Source: a virus
Direction: 5' to 3' (one strand)
DNA length: 21,555 nucleotides
Virus record (IMG/VR): IMGVR_UViG_3300029265_000036
Location: 1-21,555 of that record
Part shown: positions 1 to 6,291 of the stretch, in pieces
Numbering within the stretch: the stretch's first letter is position 1
How the letters are laid out: every line of letters starts with the position of its first letter
Program-made: the position numbers and the translations under genes
Notes under the pieces: model-generated
The model's input: only the letters and a program-made list of their open reading frames with translations
Databases searched by the model: none
Told to the model about the DNA's origin: nothing

Positions 1-1
1 C

Positions 2-73
2 TTAGAACCATCATTGTCTATCACATTTGGTCCTAACAACAACTCATTCACAGTATCAGATTGGGGCGCATAA
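2..73 (+). CDS. C-terminal end of an upstream phage gene (partial)
   Basis: The frame beginning at base 2 is open from the window edge to a TAA at 71-73 and encodes about 23 residues ending in FTVSDWGA. The stop shares its last base with the ATG of the next gene (TAATG), the same junction seen repeatedly across this window, which supports a real gene end. The tail is too short to name a family. From its place before a fibre-like gene it could be another structural protein, but that is inference only. Confidence 0.5.
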   Translation, partial: LEPSLSITFGPNNNSFTVSDWGA

Positions 74-1593
74 TGACGAAGGTTTTAGCAAATTTCAGCG
101 ACTTAGTTACAACTACTCGCGCATCCCGAGGTACAGCTTTGAGGCATGTTAGATATGGTAGTGAGCTAATCATTAACGGTAATTTTGCCACTAATAGTGA
201 TTGGACGCTACAATCTGGCTGGAGTATTTTAAGTGGCCAGCTAAATTTAAACACTTCTGTTTCAGGTGCGGGTGTTAAGACCCGCGCAAATCAATCTGTA
301 GCAACTGCTGTTAGTTCTGTTTACAAAGTACTAGTCACTGTTTCCGGTGCTACAAATCTAAGCGGAAATGAGGTTTTTATCAGCTTCGGCGACACTAACC
401 TAGAATTGAACGACTCACAGAGCGTTACAACTAACGGCGTATATGAAACTGTAATTGTTGCCGATAGCACAGATACGTTATTACAAGCTAGGACAGGTTC
501 ACCAGTAAGCGGGGACGAATCACTTTCTATAGATAGTGTGTCAGTACGCGAGGTCATATTCGACAGGGCCACTGACCCATTGATCATATTTAACCACCCC
601 CGCCACGTCCCGCGCATTGAGTATGACACGGCAGGCAATCTTTTGGGGCTGTTGGTTGAGGATGAGGGGACTAACTACTTAACTCAGTCTAATAATTTTG
701 GAGGTTCACCCTACACTAGAGTAGCAGATGTTTCAGTTGCTACGTCTACTCTTGTTGCGCCTGATGGAACACTTACAGCTAGTAAAATTACTGGTACTAG
801 TGGGTATATAATTGATACAAGTATAGGTTCAGAGGTTGGAGTAAAAACTATTTGGGCAAGGACAACGAGCGGCACAGGAACAGTAGCTCTTTTAGGATTT
901 AACAGCTTTTCAAAATACCAGAAAACAATCACCCCTGAATGGCAACGATTTGACGCTTTGGCTGATGAAAACGAAACTGGCGGAGGTTCTTTTTATGCTG
1001 TTGACTTTAGGTTTGGAACTTTAGACGAGCTTCATATTTGGCAAGCTCAAGGGGAAGGTGGTCTAAAACCCACGTCTAATATCTTTACAACTGGCAACGC
1101 TGCAACAAGAGCCGCAGACATTGCGACAATTCCCTCTGGTACATTCCCCTACAACACGGAAGCAATCACGATACATATTACTGGCGACGTTAGCTATGTG
1201 GATAATGGCGCAACAGTAGAAACCGAGTTTTACGCTATGACTATTGACGCCAACAACAACTTAAACTGTGTGTTGAGGACTTCTAACGATAGAACAGGAC
1301 AAGTTAGGGTTTTCCAAGAAGCTAGCAACGTAAGAGAACTGATCGAGACTGATAATGATTTCTTTTCACCCGCGCTTAATGTTCCGTATAATATTGTATC
1401 CGTTCACGAACCCAGAAGCGTACAGTTTTCTATTAATGGTAATCAAATACCTGCGGATACAACATCGACGGAGCTGCCAAATCTATTAGAGGCAGACATA
1501 GATTTGTTCCGCGTCGGCTGCGGCCACATCAAGACCTTCTCCATAATCCCACGCGCTATTTCACCAGCACAGCAAGTCGCACTCACATCATAG
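73..1593 (+). CDS. Fibre/spike-like structural protein with carbohydrate-binding-like and concanavalin-like regions
   Basis: This 506-residue protein is probably an external virion fibre or spike that contacts host surface sugars. Residues about 31-158 start with ELIINGNF followed by TNSDWTL, the usual opening of carbohydrate-binding-module-like beta sandwiches. Residues about 178-205 carry the pattern PRIEYD...GLLVEDEGTNYL, which is frequent in phage fibre and head-fibre proteins before a further beta domain. The C-terminal part (about 365-506) alternates short beta strands and ends with FSIIPRAISPAQQVALTS, as in LamG/concanavalin-like domains. No catalytic motif is visible. I chose ATG 73 because it overlaps the upstream stop (TAATG) and has a G-rich stretch 6 bases upstream; an in-frame TTG at 61 would add four residues. 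It is followed 10 bases later by a small conserved protein. Tail fibre versus head fibre cannot be decided from sequence. Confidence 0.7.
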   Translation: MTKVLANFSDLVTTTRASRGTALRHVRYGSELIINGNFATNSDWTLQSGWSILSGQLNLNTSVSGAGVKTRANQSVATAVSSVYKVLVTVSGATNLSGNEVFISFGDTNLELNDSQSVTTNGVYETVIVADSTDTLLQARTGSPVSGDESLSIDSVSVREVIFDRATDPLIIFNHPRHVPRIEYDTAGNLLGLLVEDEGTNYLTQSNNFGGSPYTRVADVSVATSTLVAPDGTLTASKITGTSGYIIDTSIGSEVGVKTIWARTTSGTGTVALLGFNSFSKYQKTITPEWQRFDALADENETGGGSFYAVDFRFGTLDELHIWQAQGEGGLKPTSNIFTTGNAATRAADIATIPSGTFPYNTEAITIHITGDVSYVDNGATVETEFYAMTIDANNNLNCVLRTSNDRTGQVRVFQEASNVRELIETDNDFFSPALNVPYNIVSVHEPRSVQFSINGNQIPADTTSTELPNLLEADIDLFRVGCGHIKTFSIIPRAISPAQQVALTS

Positions 1594-1603
1594 GAGTTCT
1601 AAA

Positions 1604-1996
1604 ATGGACATTGAGACAACACCAGCACCACAGACGGACTTTTATTTACAGTTAGACAACGAGGCTGATATGCCGAGTGCGTTAGCTGCGTTTTACAAAC
1701 AGGATTACACTACGGTCACTGATCCAGACACAGGTGAAACTAGCGATCAGGTCGAGGGCGACCCGTATTTAGTCCTGCACACTGCGGACTACGCTATCGA
1801 CATAATTGGTATAATGTATGAACCAACAGGAAAGACCTTAGTTTCTAGCGATGGTTTTCAGTACGCAGAACAAGCTGCAATGGACGGCTGGCATATTAAC
1901 ATTAGGTTAATTAGTGATAATCGCCGGACTGACATCGAAGCAATAAATAATGCGTATGGCGTTGAAGTTAATACCCCCTCACGCGTCTGGGCATAA
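1604..1996 (+). CDS. Conserved small phage protein following the fibre gene
   Basis: The 130-residue product is soluble-looking and acidic, with no signal peptide or membrane span. Its middle (YLVLHTADYAIDIIGIMYEP followed by TGKTL) and its end (GWHINIRLI, then VNTPSRVWA) match a pattern I recognise from small phage proteins next to fibre and lysis genes; the Pro-x-Arg-Val-Trp-Ala ending is the most recognisable part. The biochemical function of that family is not known to me. A role in fibre assembly or as a minor virion protein is possible from position alone. The ribosome-binding sequence TAGGAG at 1591-1596 includes the upstream stop codon, so the two genes are probably translationally coupled. 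Start ATG 1604 lies seven bases downstream of it. Confidence 0.75.
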   Translation: MDIETTPAPQTDFYLQLDNEADMPSALAAFYKQDYTTVTDPDTGETSDQVEGDPYLVLHTADYAIDIIGIMYEPTGKTLVSSDGFQYAEQAAMDGWHINIRLISDNRRTDIEAINNAYGVEVNTPSRVWA

Positions 1997-2019
1997 ACAA
2001 GAACGATCGGAAAAATAAG

Positions 2020-2301
2020 ATGGTAGATAATGCTAGGCTAGAGCGTATAGAAGACAAGATAGACTCGCTTGCGCAGGCGATGATAGATGTTGCTCGCCTA
2101 GAGGAGCGCACGCGTACTCTGTACGAGAATGATAAAAAACAAGACAGTGTAATTTTGTTGCACGCGAACAAAATAAGCGCCTTGGAGCAATCGGATACGA
2201 TTAACGTGCATAAACTTCGTGTACGCGATAGGTTTACGTGGGTCGTAATTTCAGCGTTAGTAACCGTGGTTATAACAGTAGTAAGTGGAGCTAGGACGTG
2301 A
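2020..2301 (+). CDS. Coiled-coil protein with C-terminal membrane anchor (XhlA-like lysis accessory)
   Basis: The 93-residue protein has a charged, heptad-like N-terminal and middle region (about residues 5-60, rich in Leu, Ile, Glu, Arg and Lys) and one strongly hydrophobic segment near the C-terminus (about 73-90, FTWVVISALVTVVITVVSG). A coiled coil followed by a C-terminal span is the layout of XhlA-type haemolysin/holin accessory proteins encoded beside phage endolysins. The next gene is an M15 peptidase whose GTG overlaps this stop by four bases (GTGA), placing it in the lysis cassette. A plausible job is to help make or regulate the membrane lesion. It could also be a tail-anchored protein of other function. 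No catalytic motif is seen. Confidence 0.65.
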   Translation: MVDNARLERIEDKIDSLAQAMIDVARLEERTRTLYENDKKQDSVILLHANKISALEQSDTINVHKLRVRDRFTWVVISALVTVVITVVSGART

Positions 2302-2900
2302 ATAAACTCTATGGGCATTTTAGTGACGTAAATACAGACGATTGGCGCTGGGCTTCGTTTGATCCGCAGGAAATTGCGTCCAAGGGCGAAGGCGAGCTAC
2401 TGGTAAACAAAGCCGCGTTAGACAAGCTGCAGGAGCTGCGCGATCTAGTGGGAAAACCTATATACCTTACCTCTGCGTACCGGTCAGCGGCCCATAACAA
2501 ACGCGTGGGCGGCGCAAAGTCTTCTAAACATATGTTGGCGGAAGCCTTTGACATCCAAACCAAGAACCATGATCCCCATGAATTAGAAGAGGCCGCACGT
2601 AAAGTCGGGTTTCTGGGGTTTGGATACTACGTAGACCAAGGGTTTCTGCATGTTGATATGGGGCCCGCACGTAGCTGGGGCAAACCATGGCCTAAGAAAC
2701 GCGATAAAATTACTAAAAGTAAGACGGTCCGTGCGTCGGCAGTAGCGGTAGCATCAGGCACGGGGTCCGCGGTTACGGCAGTTTCATCGCTAGATAACAA
2801 TGCGCAGTACATTGTTTTAGTTTTTGCCGGTATAGTTGTGCTGGCGGGATTATGGATTATGAAAGAGCGTATTAAGAAATGGGCGGAAGGAGATAGGTAG
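2298..2900 (+). CDS. Endolysin: M15-family zinc peptidase fused to a holin-like hydrophobic tail
   Basis: Residues about 35-131 form a peptidase M15 (M15_3-like, D-Ala-D-Ala carboxypeptidase/endopeptidase) domain expected to cut peptidoglycan peptide bonds. The zinc-binding pattern is visible: LTSAYRS, then SSKHMLAEAFD giving His78 and Asp85, then FLHVDMG giving His118. After a Lys-rich linker (133-142), residues 144-165 are small and semi-hydrophobic and 171-188 form a clear membrane span, followed by a positively charged tail ending WAEGDR. That C-terminal block resembles separate small phage holin-like proteins, so this looks like an endolysin-holin fusion. There is no N-terminal signal sequence. 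The start is GTG 2298, overlapping the upstream stop (GTGA), with GGAG at 2287-2290. The spanin pair follows at once, completing a Gram-negative lysis module. Confidence 0.88.
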   Translation: MNKLYGHFSDVNTDDWRWASFDPQEIASKGEGELLVNKAALDKLQELRDLVGKPIYLTSAYRSAAHNKRVGGAKSSKHMLAEAFDIQTKNHDPHELEEAARKVGFLGFGYYVDQGFLHVDMGPARSWGKPWPKKRDKITKSKTVRASAVAVASGTGSAVTAVSSLDNNAQYIVLVFAGIVVLAGLWIMKERIKKWAEGDR

Positions 2901-3100
2901 TGGACATTATCATATACATAGGTGGCATACTTGCTACCATAATTGGCATATTTTTAGCAGGGCAGCGAAAGGGAAAAGCAGATGTCGAAACAGAAATTGA
3001 GAACACTCGGAAGGCAACCCAAGGACGCATTACAGATGCGGTCATTAATTCTGGGACTAGTAGCGTGTCTTGGCGCGACAGGCTGCGTAAAATCAAGTGA
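2900..3100 (+). CDS. Short inner-membrane spanin (Rz-like)
   Basis: The 66-residue protein has a hydrophobic N-terminal segment (residues about 3-20, IIYIGGILATIIGIFLAG), a basic stretch GQRKGK and a charged helix, ending WRDRLRKIK. This is the plan of a short i-spanin: an N-terminal inner-membrane anchor with a periplasmic helix that meets the outer-membrane partner and helps fuse or disrupt the outer membrane at lysis. The assignment rests mostly on architecture and place, directly after the endolysin and overlapped out of phase by a lipoprotein gene, as in Rz/Rz1 pairs. The GTG start at 2900 shares its G with the TAG stop of the endolysin (TAGTG), and the strong AAGGAG at 2888-2892 supports it. 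The periplasmic part is short for a classical Rz. Confidence 0.7.
   Translation: MDIIIYIGGILATIIGIFLAGQRKGKADVETEIENTRKATQGRITDAVINSGTSSVSWRDRLRKIK
3021..3025 (+). promoter_or_regulatory. Ribosome-binding site for the nested o-spanin
   Basis: AAGGA lies 10 bases before ATG 3036, inside the i-spanin coding sequence. It decides the start of the embedded lipoprotein gene in favour of 3036, where the signal peptide begins directly, over the upstream in-frame ATG at 2982. Confidence 0.5.
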
Positions 3101-3248
3101 TGCTGCGTTCTGCGGCCCTGTTTTTATGGGAGCTATAGAGCGACACACTGTTGAGTTGAGTAGCCCCCTAACCCGCGATCCAGTCGGAGAAACCGGCACC
3201 GCAGTCGTCGAAGGCGTATTAGCTGGCTGCAATCTTAGGAAACTGTAA
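3036..3248 (+). CDS. Outer-membrane spanin lipoprotein (Rz1-like), nested over the i-spanin end
   Basis: Starting at ATG 3036 the protein is 70 residues with an N-terminal lipoprotein signal: MRSLILGLVACLGATGC, with Cys17 as the lipidation site (lipobox ATGC, acceptable though without the preferred Leu). The mature part has two further cysteines (26 and 65) and is not Pro-rich like lambda Rz1. A longer in-frame start at 2982 would put 18 charged residues before the signal peptide and lacks support; 3036 has AAGGA at 3021-3025. The gene lies in another frame over the last 65 bases of the i-spanin gene, the usual arrangement of spanin pairs. Its TAA is joined to the next ATG (TAATG). Another small phage lipoprotein is the main alternative. 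Confidence 0.72.
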   Translation: MRSLILGLVACLGATGCVKSSDAAFCGPVFMGAIERHTVELSSPLTRDPVGETGTAVVEGVLAGCNLRKL

Positions 3249-3532
3249 TGGCAAAAGACCCGCGACTAGAACGTGTCGGCGTTAGTGGATTTAACAAGCC
3301 CAAGCGTACACCCAACCACCCGAAGAAATCACACGTAGTGGTTGCTAAAGAGGGTGAGAAGGTAAAGACTATTCGGTTTGGTGAGCAAGGTGCCAGTACA
3401 GCGGGCGCTGCTAAAGCTGGAGACTCTGACAAGATGAAAGCGAAGCGTAAGAGCTTCAAGGCTCGTCACGGTAAAAACATAGCCAAAGGCAAGATGTCTG
3501 CGGCGTATTGGGCAGACAAGGAGAAGTGGTGA
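3248..3532 (+). CDS. Small basic phage protein 1 of 4, function unknown
   Basis: The 94-residue protein is strongly Lys/Arg-rich and carries the pattern GVSGFNKPKRTPNHPKKSHV, then VKTIRFGEQG, and near the end KRKSFKARHGKNIAKGKMSA followed by AYWADKEKW. I recognise this combination from short proteins of marine phages and some algal viruses, where FKARHxKNI...SAAYWAxKxxW is the conserved core. The function is not established to my knowledge. There is no signal peptide or membrane span; the charge suggests nucleic-acid binding or packaging inside the virion, which is inference. It starts at the base shared with the o-spanin stop (TAATG) and ends in TGATG at the next gene, so it is likely translated as part of a coupled series of four. 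Confidence 0.78.
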   Translation: MAKDPRLERVGVSGFNKPKRTPNHPKKSHVVVAKEGEKVKTIRFGEQGASTAGAAKAGDSDKMKAKRKSFKARHGKNIAKGKMSAAYWADKEKW

Positions 3533-3711
3533 TGGCAGCTAAGAAGTCTACGGTTAACGCCGCAGGTAATTACACTAAGCCTACAATGCGCAAGAAACTG
3601 GTGTCCTCTATAAAAGCGGGCACTAAGGGCGGAGACGCGGGGCAGTGGTCTGCACGCAAAGCTCAAATGGTTGCGAAGCAATACAAAGCCAAAGGTGGGG
3701 GCTACAAGTAA
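3532..3711 (+). CDS. Small basic phage protein 2 of 4, GQWSARKAQ motif
   Basis: From ATG 3532 the protein has 59 residues, nearly a quarter of them Lys or Arg. The core is GTKGGDAGQWSARKAQMVAK followed by AKGGGYK, a motif I recognise from short proteins of aquatic phages and large algal viruses; I cannot confirm a Pfam name from memory. I chose 3532 because it shares a base with the preceding stop (TGATG). An in-frame ATG at 3508 would overlap the previous gene by 25 bases and add eight non-conserved residues. Its function is unknown; a DNA-binding or virion-core role is a guess from charge. Confidence 0.76.
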   Translation: MAAKKSTVNAAGNYTKPTMRKKLVSSIKAGTKGGDAGQWSARKAQMVAKQYKAKGGGYK

Positions 3712-3902
3712 TGAAGAATGCTAGGCACTACAAAAATAGTGGGTCTTTGTATACAGGCAAGACCCACAAACACGCGGACGGTACTCTTATGACGGGCGCG
3801 GCTATGTCTAAGTCGTCTACTAAACTGTCTCACTATAAAGACCTAAGTAAAGCTGCGAAAGGTAAAGTCGATGGCGCTGGCAAAAAGTCAAAAAAGCCTT
3901 AA
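3711..3902 (+). CDS. Small basic phage protein 3 of 4
   Basis: From ATG 3711 this is a 63-residue basic protein with the recognisable start MKNARHYKNSGSLYTGKTHK followed by HADGTLMTGA, and a Lys-rich C-terminal tail ending GKKSKKP. The short stretch around YTGKTHKHADGTLMTGA occurs in other aquatic phage proteins as I remember them, with no known function. The ATG overlaps the previous stop by one base (TAATG); the longer frame starting at 3645 would run over gene 2 and is not favoured. The next gene begins 32 bases before this stop. The absence of a signal peptide or membrane span points to a cytoplasmic or virion protein. Confidence 0.72.
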   Translation: MKNARHYKNSGSLYTGKTHKHADGTLMTGAAMSKSSTKLSHYKDLSKAAKGKVDGAGKKSKKP

Positions 3903-4131
3903 GAATTGGGGCAAAGAAGACTGGGGAACCAAGAGTGGCAAGAACTCCACACAGGGGTCAAAAGCCTCTGGCGAACGGTATCTACCCAAGAAAGCGCGAG
4001 ACTCTTTGACGGATAAAGAGTATAATGCTACATCAGCGGCCAAGCGCAAAGGCAAAGCAGCCGGTAAGCAGAACGTGCCACAGCCGAAAAAGATAGCCAA
4101 AAAGACGGCTAAGTTCCGAAGTAAAAAGTAA
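3871..4131 (+). CDS. Small basic phage protein 4 of 4
   Basis: The 86-residue protein has the ordered motifs SLKNWGKEDWGTKSGKNS, GERYLPKKARDSLT, KEYNATSAAKRKGKAAGKQ and PKKIAKKTAKFR. This whole pattern is familiar from short proteins shared by aquatic bacteriophages and algal nucleocytoplasmic viruses; the family has a DUF-type name at best and no known activity. Its strongly positive charge would suit binding DNA or another acidic partner. ATG 3871 overlaps the previous gene by 32 bases in another frame, with AAAGG a few bases upstream; conservation of the motifs from residue 9 onward supports this frame. A 24-base spacer with a good ribosome-binding site then leads to the neck gene. Confidence 0.76.
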   Translation: MALAKSQKSLKNWGKEDWGTKSGKNSTQGSKASGERYLPKKARDSLTDKEYNATSAAKRKGKAAGKQNVPQPKKIAKKTAKFRSKK

Positions 4132-4155
4132 CCCGCCGGGTAAGGAGAAACCGTA

Positions 4156-4821
4156 ATGGCCACTGTAGTCCCAGATTTATCTGAGTTGTTTGAAGAAGCA
4201 TACGAACGTGCTGGCGTGGAGATGAAGTCTGGTTACGACCTAAAGACTATCCGCCGCAGTTTAAACTTACTCACACTGGAATGGCAGAACCGTGGACTAA
4301 ACCTGTTTACTATCGAGGCGGGAAGCATACCGCTTGTGGCGGGAACCGCGACGTATACTATGCCTGCAGACACCATAGACCTAATAGAGCATAGCTTGCG
4401 TACGGGATCAGGGACTTCACAGCGCGACATATCTTTGCAGCGTGTTAGTGTTTCTACATACGCGCAACAATCCAGCAAGAATATGATGTCTCGTCCTACA
4501 CAAGTATTTCTACAGCGCCTGCCAACGTCCGTCACTGTGACTGTGTGGCCCGTGCCAGACGCGTCTGAGCCCTATGTTATGTCATACTACCGCCTAAAGG
4601 GTATAGACGGCATAGACGGGGGCGTTGGGGGCGAAGTAACGTCCGTGCCACCTCGGTTTGTACCTGCACTCGTAGCAGGTTTGGCCTACATGATAGCGGT
4701 TAAAAAGCCAGAAGCTGTGTCTCGCGCTCCGTTGCTTAAAGCGGTATACGACGAGCAATTCACTCTCGCTGCAGGCGAAGACGAAGAGCGTGCATCCATC
4801 CGATTAGTGCCGGGACGATGA
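4156..4821 (+). CDS. Neck/head-completion protein, P22 gp4-like
   Basis: The 221-residue protein resembles P22 gp4-type packaged-DNA stabilisation proteins, which bind under the portal after packaging and form the first ring of the short tail. The N-terminal half is helical: LFEEAYERAGVEM, then LKTIRRSLNLLTLEWQNRGL, a typical signature of this group. It is followed by a beta region (GTATYTMPADTIDLIEHSLR) and VTVWPVPDASEPYVMSYYR. A C-terminal helix contains FVPALVAGLAYMIAVKKPEA and the tail AGEDEERASIRLVPGR. The residue pattern is a confident match to the neck class, though whether it is a true gp4 homologue or a related adaptor needs a profile search. AAGGAG before ATG 4156 is a strong ribosome-binding site, and the gene opens the head-tail connector block. 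Confidence 0.8.
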   Translation: MATVVPDLSELFEEAYERAGVEMKSGYDLKTIRRSLNLLTLEWQNRGLNLFTIEAGSIPLVAGTATYTMPADTIDLIEHSLRTGSGTSQRDISLQRVSVSTYAQQSSKNMMSRPTQVFLQRLPTSVTVTVWPVPDASEPYVMSYYRLKGIDGIDGGVGGEVTSVPPRFVPALVAGLAYMIAVKKPEAVSRAPLLKAVYDEQFTLAAGEDEERASIRLVPGR

Positions 4822-4822
4822 C

Positions 4823-5125
4823 ATGAAGGGCAGCAAAAACGCTTACGGTATATGTGACCGCACTGGGTTTAGGTACAAGCTAGACGATCTCGTATACGAG
4901 TCTGTAAACGGTACTCGCACAGGTCTTCGTATTGGTAAAAACGTTAGCGACAAAGATCACCCACAGAACTTTATTGGGCGTGTTAAAACGTCAGACGATC
5001 AATCCCTACGCGATCCTCGCCCAGACACGTCGCCCGGATCAGGACTTCACGGGTGGAATCCTGTTGGTAATGACGCGCAATTTATGGTTGGGTATGTTGG
5101 AACTGTTACGGTTAAAACGGAGTAA
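4823..5125 (+). CDS. Small conserved phage protein between neck genes (possible zinc-ribbon remnant)
   Basis: This 100-residue protein contains YGICDRTGFRYKLDDLVYE, then RTGLRIG, then KDHPQNFIGRVK and LRDPRPD. I recognise it as a small family found beside phage neck and tail genes. In many relatives, as I remember them, the first motif reads Cys-Asp-x-Cys-Gly and a second Cys pair follows, forming a zinc ribbon; here only Cys11 remains and residue 14 is Thr. The protein therefore probably cannot bind zinc in that way, or belongs to a metal-free branch. The start ATG 4823 comes one base after the upstream TGA. The function is unknown; its placement suggests a minor neck or assembly role. Confidence 0.7.
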   Translation: MKGSKNAYGICDRTGFRYKLDDLVYESVNGTRTGLRIGKNVSDKDHPQNFIGRVKTSDDQSLRDPRPDTSPGSGLHGWNPVGNDAQFMVGYVGTVTVKTE

Positions 5126-5130
5126 GTTAG

Positions 5131-5784
5131 ATGAACTACACACAATTAACCGCCGCGGTTAAGTCATACACAGAAAATCTAGAAGCTACGTTTGTAGAAA
5201 CGATACCGACGTTTATAAAACAAGCGGAGGAACGTATTATACGTAACCCGCAAGTTCGCATCATAGAACTGCATAAAAACGCAACCCTGACGCTATCTGC
5301 AGGAGACCGGTTTTTATCGCGCCCTGCGGACTTTATAGCCATGTCATCGGTAGCGGTCATTAGCGCGGCCGGTAAGTATTCTTTTGTGTACGACAAAGAC
5401 ACAAACTTTATACGAGAAGCGTATCCTGATCCTGCAGTTACCGGCGTACCTAAATACTATACCCAGTTTGAGGGCGACGTAGTTTCGCCTGCGTCTACCG
5501 GAAAGTTTATGTTCGGCCCAACGCCAAGCGCAAATTACTCGGTAGAGTTACATTACTACTATGACCCCGTATCCATAGTAGACGCTGGGTCTTCGTGGTT
5601 CGGGGATAACGCAGAGATGGCCCTGTTGTATGGCACACTTATCGAAGCCTACACGTTTATGAAGGGTGATGCGGATATCATGGCTGGATACGAAAAGAAG
5701 TACGCAGAGGGCATGGCTGGTTTAGGCGTGGTAGGCTTACGTACGCATAGAGACAACTATAAAGACGGTGAGTTATCCGTATAA
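5131..5784 (+). CDS. Head-tail adaptor protein (SU10-type adaptor / tail-tubular-A-like)
   Basis: The 217-residue protein opens with NYTQLTAAVKSYTE and FIKQAEERIIRNPQVRI, followed by beta strands with LSAGDRFLSRPADFI and SFVYDKDTNFIREAYPD. It then has PKYYTQFEGD, MFGPTPSANYSVELHYYYDP, and a C-terminal helical part GDNAEMALLYGTLIEAYTFM with the tail YEKKYAEGMAGL. This order is a clear match to phage adaptor proteins that sit between portal/neck and nozzle in short-tailed phages. It is full length for the group. GGAG at 5119-5122 precedes ATG 5131. Together with the gp4-like protein and the later nozzle it defines the tail as P22/SU10-like rather than strictly T7-like. Confidence 0.83.
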   Translation: MNYTQLTAAVKSYTENLEATFVETIPTFIKQAEERIIRNPQVRIIELHKNATLTLSAGDRFLSRPADFIAMSSVAVISAAGKYSFVYDKDTNFIREAYPDPAVTGVPKYYTQFEGDVVSPASTGKFMFGPTPSANYSVELHYYYDPVSIVDAGSSWFGDNAEMALLYGTLIEAYTFMKGDADIMAGYEKKYAEGMAGLGVVGLRTHRDNYKDGELSV

Positions 5785-5797
5785 CTGGAGATTATAA

Positions 5798-6226
5798 ATG
5801 CCTATAAACCAAACGCTGTGCACGTCCTTTAAGAAGGAGCTCATGGAGGGAGTACATGACTTTACGAGTGACACGTTTAAAATAGCCCTATACTCTAACG
5901 CTGCATCTATTGGCGCCGCGTCTACTGTTTATACCTCTACTGCAGAGGTTGTAGGGACGGGTTACGATGCTACGGGTAAAAGCCTAACCGTAAGCGGCGG
6001 GGCCGTGTCCGTATCAGGGACTACGGTTTTCGTGGACTTTGACGACGTACTGTGGGCAGAGTCGACAATAAGCGCCCAAGGTGCCCTTATATACAACAGC
6101 ACTGCGCTAGGTAATCCTGCCGTGGCCGTTCTAGATTTTGGTATAACACGATCAACGTACGCGGAAACATTAACTGTTGCTTTCCCCAGTGCAAACGAAA
6201 CGCAAGCTATTGTGCGTATATCTTAG
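5798..6226 (+). CDS. Conserved beta-rich phage structural protein
   Basis: This 142-residue protein has the family pattern CTSFKKELMEGVHDF, DTFKIALYSNAASI, EVVGTGYDATGKSLTVSG, VFVDFDDVLWAESTISAQGA (then LIYN), and an ending with TVAFPSANETQAIVRIS. I recognise this as a widespread small phage protein that is usually found among structural genes. It has been proposed as a decoration or minor tail component, but I know of no firm function. The fold is expected to be an all-beta sandwich, with no signal peptide or membrane segment. GGAG lies just before ATG 5798. The gene is followed by one of only two longer spacers in the window, so it may end the neck transcription unit. Confidence 0.76.
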   Translation: MPINQTLCTSFKKELMEGVHDFTSDTFKIALYSNAASIGAASTVYTSTAEVVGTGYDATGKSLTVSGGAVSVSGTTVFVDFDDVLWAESTISAQGALIYNSTALGNPAVAVLDFGITRSTYAETLTVAFPSANETQAIVRIS

Positions 6227-6231
6227 CAAAG

Positions 6232-6260
6232 TGGACTACTGCATACGCGTGTGGTACAGT
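6232..6260 (+). promoter_or_regulatory. Candidate sigma70-like promoter before the tail-fibre block
   Basis: In the 65-base spacer, TGGACT (6232-6237) and TACAGT (6255-6260) are separated by 17 bases, each matching four of six positions of the bacterial consensus. A TG at 6252-6253 gives an extended -10 element. The spacer leads to the fibre gene starting at 6292. This is a weak signal seen by eye; many phages of this type use their own polymerase, whose promoters I could not identify here. Confidence 0.3.
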
Positions 6261-6291
6261 AAACATAACCGACAAACCGTAAGGATAGACT

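Noticed and set aside
61-72. TTG at 61 as the start of the first full gene
   Set aside because: ATG 73 overlaps the upstream stop as in most junctions here; the four extra residues add nothing recognisable.
2982-3035. Longer start of the o-spanin at ATG 2982
   Set aside because: It would place 18 charged residues before the lipoprotein signal peptide; ATG 3036 has its own AAGGA and begins the signal directly.
3508-3531. Longer starts at 3508 and 3645 for basic proteins 2 and 3
   Set aside because: The extensions overlap upstream genes and carry no conserved motif, whereas ATG 3532 and ATG 3711 sit on one-base stop/start junctions.
4132-4155. Short inverted repeat ACCC-gcc-GGGT as a terminator
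   Set aside because: The stem is only four pairs with a three-base loop and no T-run follows; the site is better explained as a spacer carrying the AAGGAG ribosome-binding site.
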